Part shown: one piece after another, positions 8,543 through 18,377 of the stretch
Layout: each line of letters begins with the position of its first letter
Position numbering within the stretch: the first letter of the stretch is position 1
NCBI GenBank assembly: GCA_048270225.1
Contig: JBLWTG010000004.1
Span: 1 to 64,000, forward strand
Origin: Allopusillimonas sp048270225
GTDB lineage: Bacteria; Pseudomonadota; Gammaproteobacteria; Burkholderiales; Burkholderiaceae_B
DNA: 64,000 nt
Direction of reading: 5' to 3'
Notes under the pieces: generated by a model
The model's database searches: none
Told to the model about the DNA's origin: nothing
The model's input: only the letters and a program-made list of their open reading frames with translations
Translations under genes and position numbers: made by a program

Positions 8543-8844
8543 TGGGTCGCCTGAGCCTGCTGTTCGCCGCCTTGCTGATGCTGTCGGCGCTTTCTCTGGT
8601 AACGGCGCGCTTCCAGGCGCGCCAGTTGTATGTTGAGGCCGGCCGCCTTGAGGACAAGGCGCGCCAGCTTGATACGGACTGGCGCCGCCTGCAGCTTGAG
8701 CGCGCGGAGCTGGCGCGCAATGCCCGCATCGACAGCATGGCGCGCAACGAGCTGCACATGCTGCCATTCTCGATAGGCAACACCATTTACCTGAAAGGCG
8801 AGGCGTCCACGACCGCTGCCGCCGCGCAGGGAGGGCAGCCATGA
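8542..8844 (+). CDS. ftsL: Cell division protein FtsL
   Basis: A 100-aa bitopic membrane protein of the FtsQLB divisome complex. One transmembrane segment at about residues 3-20 is followed by a periplasmic coiled-coil helix (QARQLYVEAGRLEDKARQL) with leucine-zipper spacing. Position between rsmH and ftsI is diagnostic, since sequence conservation in this family is low. It overlaps rsmH by 1 nt and ftsI by 4 nt (ATGA). Confidence 0.93.
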   Translation: MGRLSLLFAALLMLSALSLVTARFQARQLYVEAGRLEDKARQLDTDWRRLQLERAELARNARIDSMARNELHMLPFSIGNTIYLKGEASTTAAAAQGGQP

Positions 8845-10577
8845 AGCGCGTTCGCTTCTTCGACAGCCCCGTCCTCAATCATCAGATGCCGCTGTGGCGT
8901 TCGCGGCTGGTGCTCATACTGCTGATGCTGGGCTTTATTGCGCTGGCCGCCAAAGCCTTGTACTTGCAGGGCCTGTCCAATGAATTCCTGAAGCAGCAGG
9001 GCGAGCGGCGTTACGAGCGCACGCTGGTATTGCCCGCGACACGCGGAAAGATCTTTGACCGCACCGGTACGGTGGTCATGGCATCCAGCGTGCCGGTGCG
9101 CGCCATCTGGGCCATTCCCGAGGATGCGCGCAAGGCGACCGATGCGCAGTTGCAGGCCCTGGGCAAGCTGCTGGACCTGTCGGTATCGGACATCAAGTCG
9201 CGCATAGGGGATGAAGACAGGAGTTTCGTCTATATAAAACGCCAGGTGCCCATCGATGTGGCGGACCAGATCCGCCATCTGAAGCTGCCTGGTTTTCACG
9301 ATCAGAAGGAAATGCGCCGCTACTACCCGGAAGGTGACGTGGCTGCGCATATCATCGGCTTTACCAATATCGAAGACAAAGGCATCGATGGCATAGAGCT
9401 GGCCTTTAACGACGCTCTGTCGGGCAAGCCGGGTTCGCGCCGCGTGATCAAGGACAGGCTGGGACGTGTGGTCGAGGACGTCCAGGCCGTGGTGCCCCCA
9501 GTCGACGGGCAGGATCTGCGGCTGTCCATAGACGCCGGCCTGCAGTTCGACGCCTATGCCGCCCTGAAGGACGCCATCAAGGAAAACAATGCCAAGGCGG
9601 GGGCGGTGATTGTGCTGGATGTCCAGACCGGCGAAGTGCTGGCACTGGTCAATCTGCCCACCTACAACCCTAACGACCGGTCCGACCGCAAGGGCGCAGC
9701 ACTGCGCAATCGTGCGCTGACAGACACTTTCGAGCCGGGCTCCATCATGAAGCCGTTCACGGCTGCGCTGGCGCTGGATATCAATCGCATCAACACGTCC
9801 ATGCTGTTCAAGACGGGCAACGGGCACTATCGCTATCAGGGTTCGACCATCTCCGACGTCAGCGCCAACGGCACGCTCAATGTGGCGGGTATTCTGCGGC
9901 GCTCCAGCAATATCGGCATGACGATGATTTCCGAGAAGCTGACCTCGGAAGAAATGTGGACCAAGTTCACCGAGCTCGGCTTCGGGCGCTCGCCGCAAAC
10001 CCATTTTCCGGGCGTGGCCTCCGGCCGCTTGCGGCCTTGGGAGCGCTGGCGGCCTATCGAGCGCGCCACCATGGCCTATGGCTACGGGCTGTCGGCATCG
10101 TTGATGCAGATCGCGCATGCCTATACCGTGTTTGCCCGCAATGGTGACATGGTATCGCTGACGCTGCTCAAGCGCGAAGGCAAGCCCACCAGTGTGCAGG
10201 TTTACAAGCCTCATACCGCGGGGCTGATCCGCGCGATGCTCGAGGCGGCCGCAGGTCCTGACGGCGCCAAGCTGGCGCAGGTGCAGGGCTATCGCGTAGC
10301 CGGGAAAAGCGGCACGGCCCGGCAGATTGTCGACGGCAAGTACAGCCGCACCCAGTATCGCAGCTCTTTTGTCGGCTTTGCGCCGGTCTCCAATCCCCGC
10401 ATTGTCGTGGCAGTCACGATAGACGAGCCGCATGGCAACGGCTATTACGGCGGACGCGTCGCCGCGCCGGTGTTTGCGAAAATCGTGGCCGGCAGCCTGC
10501 GGCGCATGGGCGTGCAGCCGGATGCGCCCATCGAGTCCATGGTGGCCCTGGGGAACAAAGAGGGGGCGTCAGAATGA
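8841..10577 (+). CDS. ftsI: Peptidoglycan D,D-transpeptidase FtsI (PBP3)
   Basis: Division-specific class B penicillin-binding protein, 578 aa, that cross-links septal peptidoglycan. It has a short cytoplasmic tail, one transmembrane segment at about 20-37, a pedestal domain, and the transpeptidase motifs SIMK (Ser301, Lys304), SSN (355-357) and KSGT (489-492). Overlaps ftsL and murEF by 4 nt each, so translation of the three is probably coupled. Confidence 0.97.
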   Translation: MKRVRFFDSPVLNHQMPLWRSRLVLILLMLGFIALAAKALYLQGLSNEFLKQQGERRYERTLVLPATRGKIFDRTGTVVMASSVPVRAIWAIPEDARKATDAQLQALGKLLDLSVSDIKSRIGDEDRSFVYIKRQVPIDVADQIRHLKLPGFHDQKEMRRYYPEGDVAAHIIGFTNIEDKGIDGIELAFNDALSGKPGSRRVIKDRLGRVVEDVQAVVPPVDGQDLRLSIDAGLQFDAYAALKDAIKENNAKAGAVIVLDVQTGEVLALVNLPTYNPNDRSDRKGAALRNRALTDTFEPGSIMKPFTAALALDINRINTSMLFKTGNGHYRYQGSTISDVSANGTLNVAGILRRSSNIGMTMISEKLTSEEMWTKFTELGFGRSPQTHFPGVASGRLRPWERWRPIERATMAYGYGLSASLMQIAHAYTVFARNGDMVSLTLLKREGKPTSVQVYKPHTAGLIRAMLEAAAGPDGAKLAQVQGYRVAGKSGTARQIVDGKYSRTQYRSSFVGFAPVSNPRIVVAVTIDEPHGNGYYGGRVAAPVFAKIVAGSLRRMGVQPDAPIESMVALGNKEGASE

Positions 10578-13429
10578 GGGCGCTCGATATCATTTCCTGG
10601 CTCGGACGGCATGTCTCGCATGGGGCCCGTTTGTGCCTGGATACCCGCCAGCTTCGCGCTGGCGATGTGTTTTTTGCCTGCCCTGGCGCCAGTGCAGACG
10701 GACGCGACTTTATCGCGCAGGCGGTGTCGCTGGGCGCTGCGGCGATTGTTGCCGAGGCCGGCGAGCGCGGCGCAGCGCATGCGCTGGATGTAAAGCCCGG
10801 CGTATCCGATGGTGTAGCCGTGCCCTTGCTTGAGGTGCCAGGCCTGACGGACAGCCTGGGCGCCGTTGCGCATGGCTGGTACGGCGAGCCTTCGCGCGCC
10901 CTCAAGGTGGTTGCTGTCACCGGCACCAATGGCAAGACCAGTTGCGTACAGTGGCTGGCGGCTGCGCTCAATGCGGAGAACGTGCCTTGCGGGACCATAG
11001 GCACACTGGGCGTGACCCTGCCTGGCGGGCAGGATCTGGGCGGTGCGCTGACGACGCCGGACATCTTGACCATGCATCACAGCCTGGCTGCGCTGCGCGC
11101 TGCCGGCGCACAGGTGGTGGCGCTGGAGGCCTCGTCCATAGGTCTTGATCAGGGACGGCTGGATCACGTGCATATAGACGTTGCGGGGTTTACCAACCTG
11201 ACCCGTGATCATCTGGACTATCACCAGACGCAGGAAAACTACAAGGCCGCCAAGTTCGCGCTGTTCCAGTGGCCAGGCCTGCGCCGCGCCATTATCAATG
11301 CTGACGATGCCGCCGGCGTTGAACTGCTCGCGGCGCTGCCGCCTGCCATGGCGCTGGGCTATTCGCTGGGCCAGGCCTCGGCAGCGGCCATACAGGCTCA
11401 GGATATACAGGTCGGTCCTTATGGGCTGGTTTTCAAGCTGATTACGCCGGCCGGCAGCACGCAAGTGCTGACACGTCTGGTGGGCGAGCACAATATTTCG
11501 AACCTGTTGCTGCTGGCCGGCGTCCTGCTGGATCAGGGCTGGGAGCTTTCCCGTATTACCCGTGTGCTGGCCGCCCTGCGCCCGGTGCCGGGCCGTTTGC
11601 AGAGCGTGGACGCGGCAATGCTGCAAGGCGCGCTGGCCTCTGGCGCCGGAGAGCGGACGCAAGGCGGTCAGGCCGGGCCCATGGTGGTGGTGGATTACGC
11701 ACACACGCCCGACGCCCTCGAACATGCGCTGATGGCATTGCGCCCACTGGCCGATGCCAGAGGTGGCAGGCTGGTTTGCGTGTTCGGCTGCGGCGGCAGC
11801 CGTGACAGCGGCAAGCGTCCTCTCATGGGCGGTATCGCTGCCCACAGGGCAGATGTGGTGATTCTGACCAGCGACAATCCGCGCAGTGAAGACCCGCAGG
11901 CCATCATCGAGCAGATCGTGGCCGGCATGCCGGTACGTCCGGGCATAGAGCAGGACCGTGCTGTTGCGATTCTGTCGGCGATCTGGGATGCCGATGCCGC
12001 GGATGTTGTATTGCTGGCCGGCAAGGGGCATGAAACCTATCAGGAGTCCCAGGGCGTGCGAACGCCATTCGACGACCGCGAGTGGGCGAGATTTGCCCTG
12101 ACCTGGGGCGATGGGCTGAGCCTGTCCACTGATTCGCGCAATATTTCGCCGGGGCAGCTGTTTGTTGCGCTGAAGGGTGAGAACTTTGATGGCCACGCCT
12201 ATCTTGCCGCCGTGGCGCAGGCGGGCGCCTGCGCCGCCATTGTCGAGCAGGCCGACCCTGCCGCCGGCCTGCATCAGTTCGTGCTGGGCGAAACCCGTCA
12301 GGCGCTGGGCCGCATCGCGACGGCGTGGCGCCGCCAGTTTGATATACCTGTCATTGGCGTAACGGGCAGCAACGGCAAGACGACAACCAAGGAAATGATT
12401 GCCGCCATTCTGCGCGCGGCTTATGGCGAATGCGCCAGCCTGGCGACGCGCGGCAACCTGAACAATGACATCGGCGTGCCGTTGTCGGTGCTGCGCCTGA
12501 CGCGGGCACATCGTGCTGCCGTGCTCGAGCTGGGCATGAATCACCCTGGAGAAATCGCCTTGCTGGCCGCGATTGCACAGCCTGTTGTGGCGCTGGTCAA
12601 TAACGCCCAGCGGGAGCATCAGGAGTTCATGCAGTCGGTCGAGGCCGTGGCGCGCGAAAACGGCAGTGTGCTCGAGGGTCTGTCGGCAGACGGGACGGCT
12701 GTATTCCCGGGCGACGACGACTATACGGCTTTGTGGACCAGCCTGGCGGCAGGTCGCAGCATCGTGCGCTTTGGCTTTGACGCCGGACTTGAGGTCCACG
12801 CTGACCATATCCAGGCCGAGCCGTCGCGCACGCGCTGCCGTTTGCTGTCCCCCGCAGGCAGCGTAGAGCTTTCACTGTCCGCGCCGGGCGCGCACAATCT
12901 GCGCAATGCCATGGCCGCGGCGGCATGCGCGCTCGCTGCAGGCGTGGCTTTTGATGCGGTCAGGCGCGGCCTGGAGGCGTTCAATCCAGTGCAGGGCCGC
13001 ATGCAGCCGCATGCGCTGCCTGGCGGGTTCCAGCTTATCGACGATACCTATAACGCCAACCCTGACTCCGTGCGCGCTGCCATTGAGGTGCTCTCGCAAA
13101 TGCAGGGCAGGAAAATCCTTGTGCTGGGCGACATGGGCGAAGTCGGCGTCAATGGCCCCGCTATGCATGCCGAAGTCGGCCGCTATGCCCTGGACAAGGG
13201 CATAGACACACTGCTGGCCTTCGGGCCGGCGTGCCAGCATGCCGTTCGGGCGTTTGGTCGCGACGCGCATGCTTATTCATCCATCGACAGCCTGGTCCAG
13301 GAACTGACTGCTCGCCTTCCCGCCAACATCCTGGTCAAAGGATCGCGCAGCATGCGTATGGAGCGTGTCATACAGGCACTTGAATCACAACAGGCCCTGT
13401 TTGAGCAAGGAGCCGGCCATGCTACTTGA
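10574..13429 (+). CDS. murEF: Bifunctional MurE-MurF fusion: UDP-MurNAc-tripeptide synthetase and D-Ala-D-Ala ligase
   Basis: One 951-aa open frame joins two Mur ligases that are separate in E. coli. Residues 1 to about 505 are MurE: ATP-binding GTNGKTS at 117-123 and DNPR (434-437), the motif that selects meso-diaminopimelate. Residues from about 510 are MurF, starting at LSTDSRNISPGQLFVAL, with ATP-binding GSNGKTTTK from 598 and DTYNANPDS later. Both active sites look intact. It would add mDAP and then D-Ala-D-Ala to the UDP-MurNAc peptide in sequence. The fusion is known from Bordetella. It overlaps ftsI (4 nt) and mraY (11 nt). Confidence 0.97.
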   Translation: MRALDIISWLGRHVSHGARLCLDTRQLRAGDVFFACPGASADGRDFIAQAVSLGAAAIVAEAGERGAAHALDVKPGVSDGVAVPLLEVPGLTDSLGAVAHGWYGEPSRALKVVAVTGTNGKTSCVQWLAAALNAENVPCGTIGTLGVTLPGGQDLGGALTTPDILTMHHSLAALRAAGAQVVALEASSIGLDQGRLDHVHIDVAGFTNLTRDHLDYHQTQENYKAAKFALFQWPGLRRAIINADDAAGVELLAALPPAMALGYSLGQASAAAIQAQDIQVGPYGLVFKLITPAGSTQVLTRLVGEHNISNLLLLAGVLLDQGWELSRITRVLAALRPVPGRLQSVDAAMLQGALASGAGERTQGGQAGPMVVVDYAHTPDALEHALMALRPLADARGGRLVCVFGCGGSRDSGKRPLMGGIAAHRADVVILTSDNPRSEDPQAIIEQIVAGMPVRPGIEQDRAVAILSAIWDADAADVVLLAGKGHETYQESQGVRTPFDDREWARFALTWGDGLSLSTDSRNISPGQLFVALKGENFDGHAYLAAVAQAGACAAIVEQADPAAGLHQFVLGETRQALGRIATAWRRQFDIPVIGVTGSNGKTTTKEMIAAILRAAYGECASLATRGNLNNDIGVPLSVLRLTRAHRAAVLELGMNHPGEIALLAAIAQPVVALVNNAQREHQEFMQSVEAVARENGSVLEGLSADGTAVFPGDDDYTALWTSLAAGRSIVRFGFDAGLEVHADHIQAEPSRTRCRLLSPAGSVELSLSAPGAHNLRNAMAAAACALAAGVAFDAVRRGLEAFNPVQGRMQPHALPGGFQLIDDTYNANPDSVRAAIEVLSQMQGRKILVLGDMGEVGVNGPAMHAEVGRYALDKGIDTLLAFGPACQHAVRAFGRDAHAYSSIDSLVQELTARLPANILVKGSRSMRMERVIQALESQQALFEQGAGHAT

Positions 13430-14591
13430 ACTTGCCCGCTGGCTGTCGGACGCGCACATCCGTGCGTTTGGCGTATTCGAATACATTACATTCCGCGCCG
13501 TGCTGGCGTGCGGAACGGCTTTGCTGATCGGCCTGTTCGCGGGCCCCTGGGTGATCCGCCGTCTGACGGCCCTGAAGATCGGGCAGGCTGTGCGCGCCTA
13601 TGGTCCGGAATCCCATCTGCAGAAGAACGGCACGCCGACCATGGGAGGGGCGCTCATTCTGATCTCCATTGGCGTGAGTACGCTGATGTGGGCGGACTGG
13701 ACCAACCGGTTTGTATGGGTGGTGTTGTTGGTGACATTCGGTTTTGGCTGGATAGGCTGGGCCGACGATTACAAGAAGGTCGTCAATCGGGATCCGGAGG
13801 GCATGTCCTCGCGCCGCAAGTTTTTCTGGCAGGCCCTGATCGGCCTTGTGGCGTCCATTTACCTGACCTTTGCAGTATCGGCCCCCGCCAATGCCGAGTT
13901 GTGGCCACTGTTCCGGGACTGGGTGCTGAGCGGCTTTACCATGCCGTTGCCTACCCGTGCCGATCTGATCGTGCCCTTCTTCAAGAGCGTGAGCTATCCG
14001 CTGGGCGTCTTCGGCTTTGCGGCGCTGACCTGGCTGGTGATCGTGGGCTCGAGCAACGCTGTCAACCTGACCGATGGCCTGGACGGACTGGCCATCATGC
14101 CCACTGTCATGGTCGGCAGCGCGTTGGGTATTTTCGCGTATGTCGTCGGGCGGGTCGATTATTCCAAGTACCTGTTATTCCCGTATATCCCGGGCGCCTC
14201 CGAGCTCATGGTGCTGTGCGCGGCCATTGCCGGCGCGGGGCTGGCATTCCTGTGGTTCAACGCATATCCGGCTCAGGTGTTCATGGGCGACGTTGGCGCC
14301 CTGGCGCTGGGTGGCGCGCTGGGAACCATTGCCGTCATTGTGCGTCAGGAAATTGTGCTGTTCATCATGGGCGGCGTGTTTGTGGTCGAGACGCTGTCCG
14401 TCATGGTGCAGGTGTCCTGGTTCAAGTACACCAAGCGGCGTTACGGAGAAGGGCGGCGGGTATTCCGGATGGCGCCGCTGCATCATCATTTTGAAGTCAC
14501 CGGGTGGAAAGAAACCCAGGTGGTGGTTCGATTCTGGATCATCAGCATGATGCTGGTGCTCCTTGGTTTGGCAACGTTGAAATTGCGATGA
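13419..14591 (+). CDS. mraY: Phospho-N-acetylmuramoyl-pentapeptide-transferase
   Basis: Integral membrane enzyme, 390 aa with about ten transmembrane segments, that transfers phospho-MurNAc-pentapeptide to undecaprenyl phosphate to make lipid I. Catalytic Asp pair is in ADDYKK (Asp116, Asp117), NLTDGLDG is at 216-223, and the HHH cluster at 355-357. The start at 13419 has AAGGAG 6-7 nt upstream and lies inside the end of murEF. The upstream in-frame ATG at 13365 is inside murEF and not supported. Confidence 0.97.
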   Translation: MLLELARWLSDAHIRAFGVFEYITFRAVLACGTALLIGLFAGPWVIRRLTALKIGQAVRAYGPESHLQKNGTPTMGGALILISIGVSTLMWADWTNRFVWVVLLVTFGFGWIGWADDYKKVVNRDPEGMSSRRKFFWQALIGLVASIYLTFAVSAPANAELWPLFRDWVLSGFTMPLPTRADLIVPFFKSVSYPLGVFGFAALTWLVIVGSSNAVNLTDGLDGLAIMPTVMVGSALGIFAYVVGRVDYSKYLLFPYIPGASELMVLCAAIAGAGLAFLWFNAYPAQVFMGDVGALALGGALGTIAVIVRQEIVLFIMGGVFVVETLSVMVQVSWFKYTKRRYGEGRRVFRMAPLHHHFEVTGWKETQVVVRFWIISMMLVLLGLATLKLR

Positions 14592-16117
14592 ACAACTGGT
14601 CTTTTCCCTCGGTGCGCACGGATGGCCTGACCCTGATCATGGGGTTGGGCGAGACCGGCGCGGCTGCTGCGCTGTGGTGCGGCCGGCATGGCGCGCGCCT
14701 GCGCGTGCTGGATACGCGCGAGCAGCCTGGGGGATTGGCGGCGCTCAATAACTCGCTGGAAGCATCGCGTGTTGAATACCGCCTGGGCGCGGCGGCGTTT
14801 GCCGAAGACGCGCTGGAGGGCGTGCATACAATCGTGCTCAGCCCCGGCCTTGCGCCTTCGCAGCCGCCGCAGCAGGCATTGCTGGCGCTCGCGGCACAGC
14901 GAGGCATTGAGGTGATCGGCGAAGTCGAGCTGTTTGCGCGGGCACTGGCCGATATGGCAGAGCAGGGCTATCAGCCGCGACTGCTGGCGGTGACCGGCAC
15001 CAATGGCAAGACGACCGTCACAGCCATGACGCGACGGCTGGTCGAGGCCGGCGGTTTGAGCGTACAGGCGGCTGGCAATATCAGCCCGGCGGCGCTGGCG
15101 GCACTCGCCGCGGCGCTGGATGCGAACGACCTGCCCGATGCCTGGGTGCTTGAGCTGTCCAGCTTCCAGCTTGAGTTCATCTCCTCGCTCAAGGCGGATG
15201 CCGCTGTTGTACTGAACGTTACCCAGGATCATCTGGACTGGCACGGCGACATGACGGCCTACGCAGCGGCCAAGGCACGCTTGCTGAAAATGGCCCAGGT
15301 ATCCGTGGTCAACCGCGACGACCCGTTGGTGGCGGCGATGGTGACAGACCTGCGCGCGCCGGCGGTGCGAAGCTTTGGCCTGGGCGAGCCCGAGCTCGAA
15401 GGCGATCTCGGGCTGGAAAACAGCAACGATATCCTGTGGCTGACAGCCGCCGAGGCGACCGATTTCGACGTGCCTGCGCCATCCGCGCGGCGCAAGAAAG
15501 CGCAAGCGGAACTGTTGCGCAGCGAGGGCCGCGTCAGCCGTTTGATGCCCGCTGACGCCCTGCGGCTGCGAGGCCGTCACAATGCCCTGAACGCCCTGGC
15601 CGCCCTGGCGCTGGGGCGCTGCCTTGATCTGAATTGGGCCGGCATGCTGCGCGCCCTGCGCGACTATGGCGGCGAACCGCATCGCATGGAATTCGTGCGC
15701 ACGGTCGCTGGCGTCGATTTCGTAAATGACAGCAAAGGCACCAATGTTGGCGCGACGGTGGCGGCGCTGGACGGCCTGGACACCCGCGCGGTGCTGATTG
15801 CGGGCGGCCTGGGCAAGGGGCAGGATTTCTCGCCGCTGCTCAAGCCGGTGCGCGATCATGCGCGTGCAGTGGTGCTGATTGGAAGTGATGCGCAGGTCAT
15901 GGAGCAGGCGCTGGCGCCAGCCGGTGTGCCCATCGAGCATGCGCAGAGCCTGGGTCAGGCGGTTGAGCGGGCTCTTGCGCTGGCCAGCGAGGGCGACATG
16001 GTGCTGTTGTCGCCGGCCTGCGCCAGCATGGACATGTTCAGGAATTATGGGCATCGCGGTCAGTGTTTCGTCGATGAGGTCCAGGAACTGGCGCTGAGCC
16101 GGGGGGAGGTCGCATGA
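14588..16117 (+). CDS. murD: UDP-N-acetylmuramoylalanine--D-glutamate ligase
   Basis: Adds D-glutamate to UDP-MurNAc-L-Ala. 509 aa, longer than E. coli MurD (438); some of the extra length is a charged insert near residues 295-320 (SARRKKAQAELLRSEGR). N-terminal UDP-binding fold begins LIMGLGETGAAAA; ATP-binding GTNGKTT is at 137-143; NDSKGTNVGAT and LSPACASMDMF near the end are conserved. The start at 14588 overlaps the mraY stop in an ATGA. Confidence 0.96.
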   Translation: MNNWSFPSVRTDGLTLIMGLGETGAAAALWCGRHGARLRVLDTREQPGGLAALNNSLEASRVEYRLGAAAFAEDALEGVHTIVLSPGLAPSQPPQQALLALAAQRGIEVIGEVELFARALADMAEQGYQPRLLAVTGTNGKTTVTAMTRRLVEAGGLSVQAAGNISPAALAALAAALDANDLPDAWVLELSSFQLEFISSLKADAAVVLNVTQDHLDWHGDMTAYAAAKARLLKMAQVSVVNRDDPLVAAMVTDLRAPAVRSFGLGEPELEGDLGLENSNDILWLTAAEATDFDVPAPSARRKKAQAELLRSEGRVSRLMPADALRLRGRHNALNALAALALGRCLDLNWAGMLRALRDYGGEPHRMEFVRTVAGVDFVNDSKGTNVGATVAALDGLDTRAVLIAGGLGKGQDFSPLLKPVRDHARAVVLIGSDAQVMEQALAPAGVPIEHAQSLGQAVERALALASEGDMVLLSPACASMDMFRNYGHRGQCFVDEVQELALSRGEVA

Positions 16118-17307
16118 GCCTGTTTGCAGACCTGACTTCGGGCGTAAACGCCGTCAGACCCGGGCGTACGACGATGCCCAGCTTTGATATTTCGCTGCTT
16201 ATCGTGGCCAGCGCCCTGGTGCTGTTTGGTCTGCTGATGGTGTACTCGGCGAGCATTGCGCTGGCCGATGGTCCTCGCTACGAAAGCTATGGCCGTTATT
16301 ATTTTGTGCTGCGCCACGGCGTATTCATCCTGGTCGGCCTGGTGGGTGCCCTGTTCGCGGTCAGCATTCCTATGAAGGTCTGGCAGAAATTCGCGGTGCC
16401 GCTGTTCCTGGTGTGCCTGGTGCTGTTGCTGGTCGTGCTGGTGCCGGGTCTTGGGCGCGAGGTCAACGGCGCGCGCCGCTGGCTGCCGATGGGGCCCATC
16501 AATTTCCAGCCGTCCGAACTCATGAAGGTGGCCGTGCTGCTGTATGCGGCAGACTACACGGTGCGCAAGCAGGAGCACATGCATGACTTTCTGCGCGGCT
16601 TTCTGCCCATGGCCTGCGCACTGGCGGTGGTAGGCATTCTGCTGCTGCTGGAACCCGATCTGGGCGCGTTCATGGTCATTGTCGCGATTGCGGTGGGCAT
16701 TCTGTTCATCGGCGGCATCAACGGCAAGTTGTTTTCCACGCTGCTGGGCATCATGGTCGGAAGCTTTCTGCTGCTGATCTGGCTCTCGCCCTGGCGGCGC
16801 GAGCGCCTGTTTGTGTACCTGGATCCCTGGAATCCCGACAATGCCTATGGCAGCGCCTATCAGCTGTCGCATTCGCTGATCGCGCTGGGACGCGGGGAAT
16901 GGTTCGGTGTGGGCCTGGGTTCCAGCATAGAGAAACTGCATTATCTGCCGGAAGCGCACACCGACTTCATCGTGGCGGTCATAGGCGAAGAGCTTGGTTT
17001 TGTGGGCCTGATGGTTCTGCTTGGCCTGTTTGTATTCCTGGTGTGGCGCGGTTTTGAGATCGGACGCCAGGCCATTGCCATGGAGCGGATATTCAACGGT
17101 CTGGTCGCGCAAGGCGTGGCGCTGTGGTTTGGCGTGCAGTGCTTCATCAATGTCGGTGTGTGTGTCGGCCTGTTGCCGACCAAAGGCCTGACGCTGCCCA
17201 TGGTCAGCTATGGCGGTACCGGGATAGTGATGAATCTGGTGGCGATGGCGCTGCTGTTTCGCGTTGATTTTGAGAATCGCAACATGATGCGAGGTAAGCG
17301 AACATGA
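16114..17307 (+). CDS. ftsW: Lipid II polymerase FtsW (SEDS family)
   Basis: Septal peptidoglycan glycosyltransferase, 397 aa with about ten transmembrane segments, that works with FtsI. Family hallmarks are GREVNGARRWLP, FQPSELMK, the long stretch with EAHTDFIVAVIGEELG, and PMVSYGGTG near the C-terminus. Overlaps murD and murG by 4 nt each. Confidence 0.97.
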   Translation: MSLFADLTSGVNAVRPGRTTMPSFDISLLIVASALVLFGLLMVYSASIALADGPRYESYGRYYFVLRHGVFILVGLVGALFAVSIPMKVWQKFAVPLFLVCLVLLLVVLVPGLGREVNGARRWLPMGPINFQPSELMKVAVLLYAADYTVRKQEHMHDFLRGFLPMACALAVVGILLLLEPDLGAFMVIVAIAVGILFIGGINGKLFSTLLGIMVGSFLLLIWLSPWRRERLFVYLDPWNPDNAYGSAYQLSHSLIALGRGEWFGVGLGSSIEKLHYLPEAHTDFIVAVIGEELGFVGLMVLLGLFVFLVWRGFEIGRQAIAMERIFNGLVAQGVALWFGVQCFINVGVCVGLLPTKGLTLPMVSYGGTGIVMNLVAMALLFRVDFENRNMMRGKRT

Positions 17308-18377
17308 GTACGCAAACCTTGCTGATCATGGCGGGCGGCACCGGCGGGCATATCATGCCAGGGCTGGCGGTCGCGCATGAAATGAAAGCGCGCGGATGGC
17401 GCGTGCTGTGGCTGGGCCATCCCGAGCGCATGGAAGGCCGGCTTGTGCCGCCTCAAGGTTTTGAACTCATTCCCCTGCGATTTTCGGGCCTGCGCGGCAA
17501 GGGCCTGCTCACTGTGCTGCAGTTGCCATTTACCTTGTTGCGCGCATGCTGGCAGGCGCGGGCAGCGATGCGCCGCGCCAGGCCTGATGTCGTGCTTGGC
17601 ATGGGCGGCTATGTTGCGTTTCCGGGCGGCGTCATGGCGTCGCTGCGCCGCATTCCGCTCGTGGTGCATGAACAGAACGCCATCGCCGGGACCACAAACC
17701 GCTGGCTGGCCAGAATGGCCGGCAAGGTGCTGGTCGGGTTTCCTGGTGCCCTGCCGGGGGCGGTGATGGTCGGCAATCCGGTGCGCCCCGAATTTACGAA
17801 TCAGGCAAGCGCGATGGTGCGCTATGGTGCGCGTCAGGGCCCGCTGCGCCTGCTGGTCGTGGGCGGCAGTCTGGGTGCTGCGACGCTCAATACCGTCGTG
17901 CCCAAGGCGCTTGCCCTGTTGCCTGAGGACAGGCGCCCCGTCGTTACGCATCAGGCAGGAGAAAAAAACCTGTCCAGTCTGAAGGCGGCCTATGAGCAGG
18001 CGGGCGTGCAGGCGCAGTGCCAGGCGTTTATCGAGAATATGGCCGAGGCCATGGCGCAGGCCGACATCGTGGTCTGCCGCGCAGGCGCCATGACGGTGGC
18101 CGAGGTCGCGGCCATAGGCGTGGCTGCGCTGTTTATTCCGCTGCCGCACGCGATCGATGATCACCAGACCGCGAACGCAAGATATTTGAGCGATTGCTAT
18201 GGCGCGCAGATGCGCCGGCAATCTGAGTTTGATGCCCAATGGCTGGCTGACTGGCTGGGTGCGCTTGAGCGCCCGGAGCTGGCCCGCATGGCATCGCACG
18301 CGCATGAACACGCATCGCTGCAGGCATGCAGCCAGATCGCCGACGCGTGCGAGCAGGCAGTCAGGAGTCAGGCATGA
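17304..18377 (+). CDS. murG: UDP-N-acetylglucosamine--lipid I GlcNAc transferase
   Basis: Peripheral membrane GT28 glycosyltransferase, 357 aa, that converts lipid I to lipid II. The N-terminal glycine loop MAGGTGGHIMPGLAVA is at residues 9-24, GMGGYVAFPGG is the second glycine loop, and CRAGAMTVAE is in the donor-binding domain. Overlaps ftsW and murC by 4 nt. Confidence 0.97.
   Translation: MSTQTLLIMAGGTGGHIMPGLAVAHEMKARGWRVLWLGHPERMEGRLVPPQGFELIPLRFSGLRGKGLLTVLQLPFTLLRACWQARAAMRRARPDVVLGMGGYVAFPGGVMASLRRIPLVVHEQNAIAGTTNRWLARMAGKVLVGFPGALPGAVMVGNPVRPEFTNQASAMVRYGARQGPLRLLVVGGSLGAATLNTVVPKALALLPEDRRPVVTHQAGEKNLSSLKAAYEQAGVQAQCQAFIENMAEAMAQADIVVCRAGAMTVAEVAAIGVAALFIPLPHAIDDHQTANARYLSDCYGAQMRRQSEFDAQWLADWLGALERPELARMASHAHEHASLQACSQIADACEQAVRSQA

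Noticed and set aside
8787..16054. Very long open frames on the minus strand opposite ftsI, murEF and murD (up to 787 codons)
   Set aside because: They mirror GC-rich coding genes with strong third-position GC, contain no recognisable domain and lack ribosome sites. The plus-strand genes explain the region fully.
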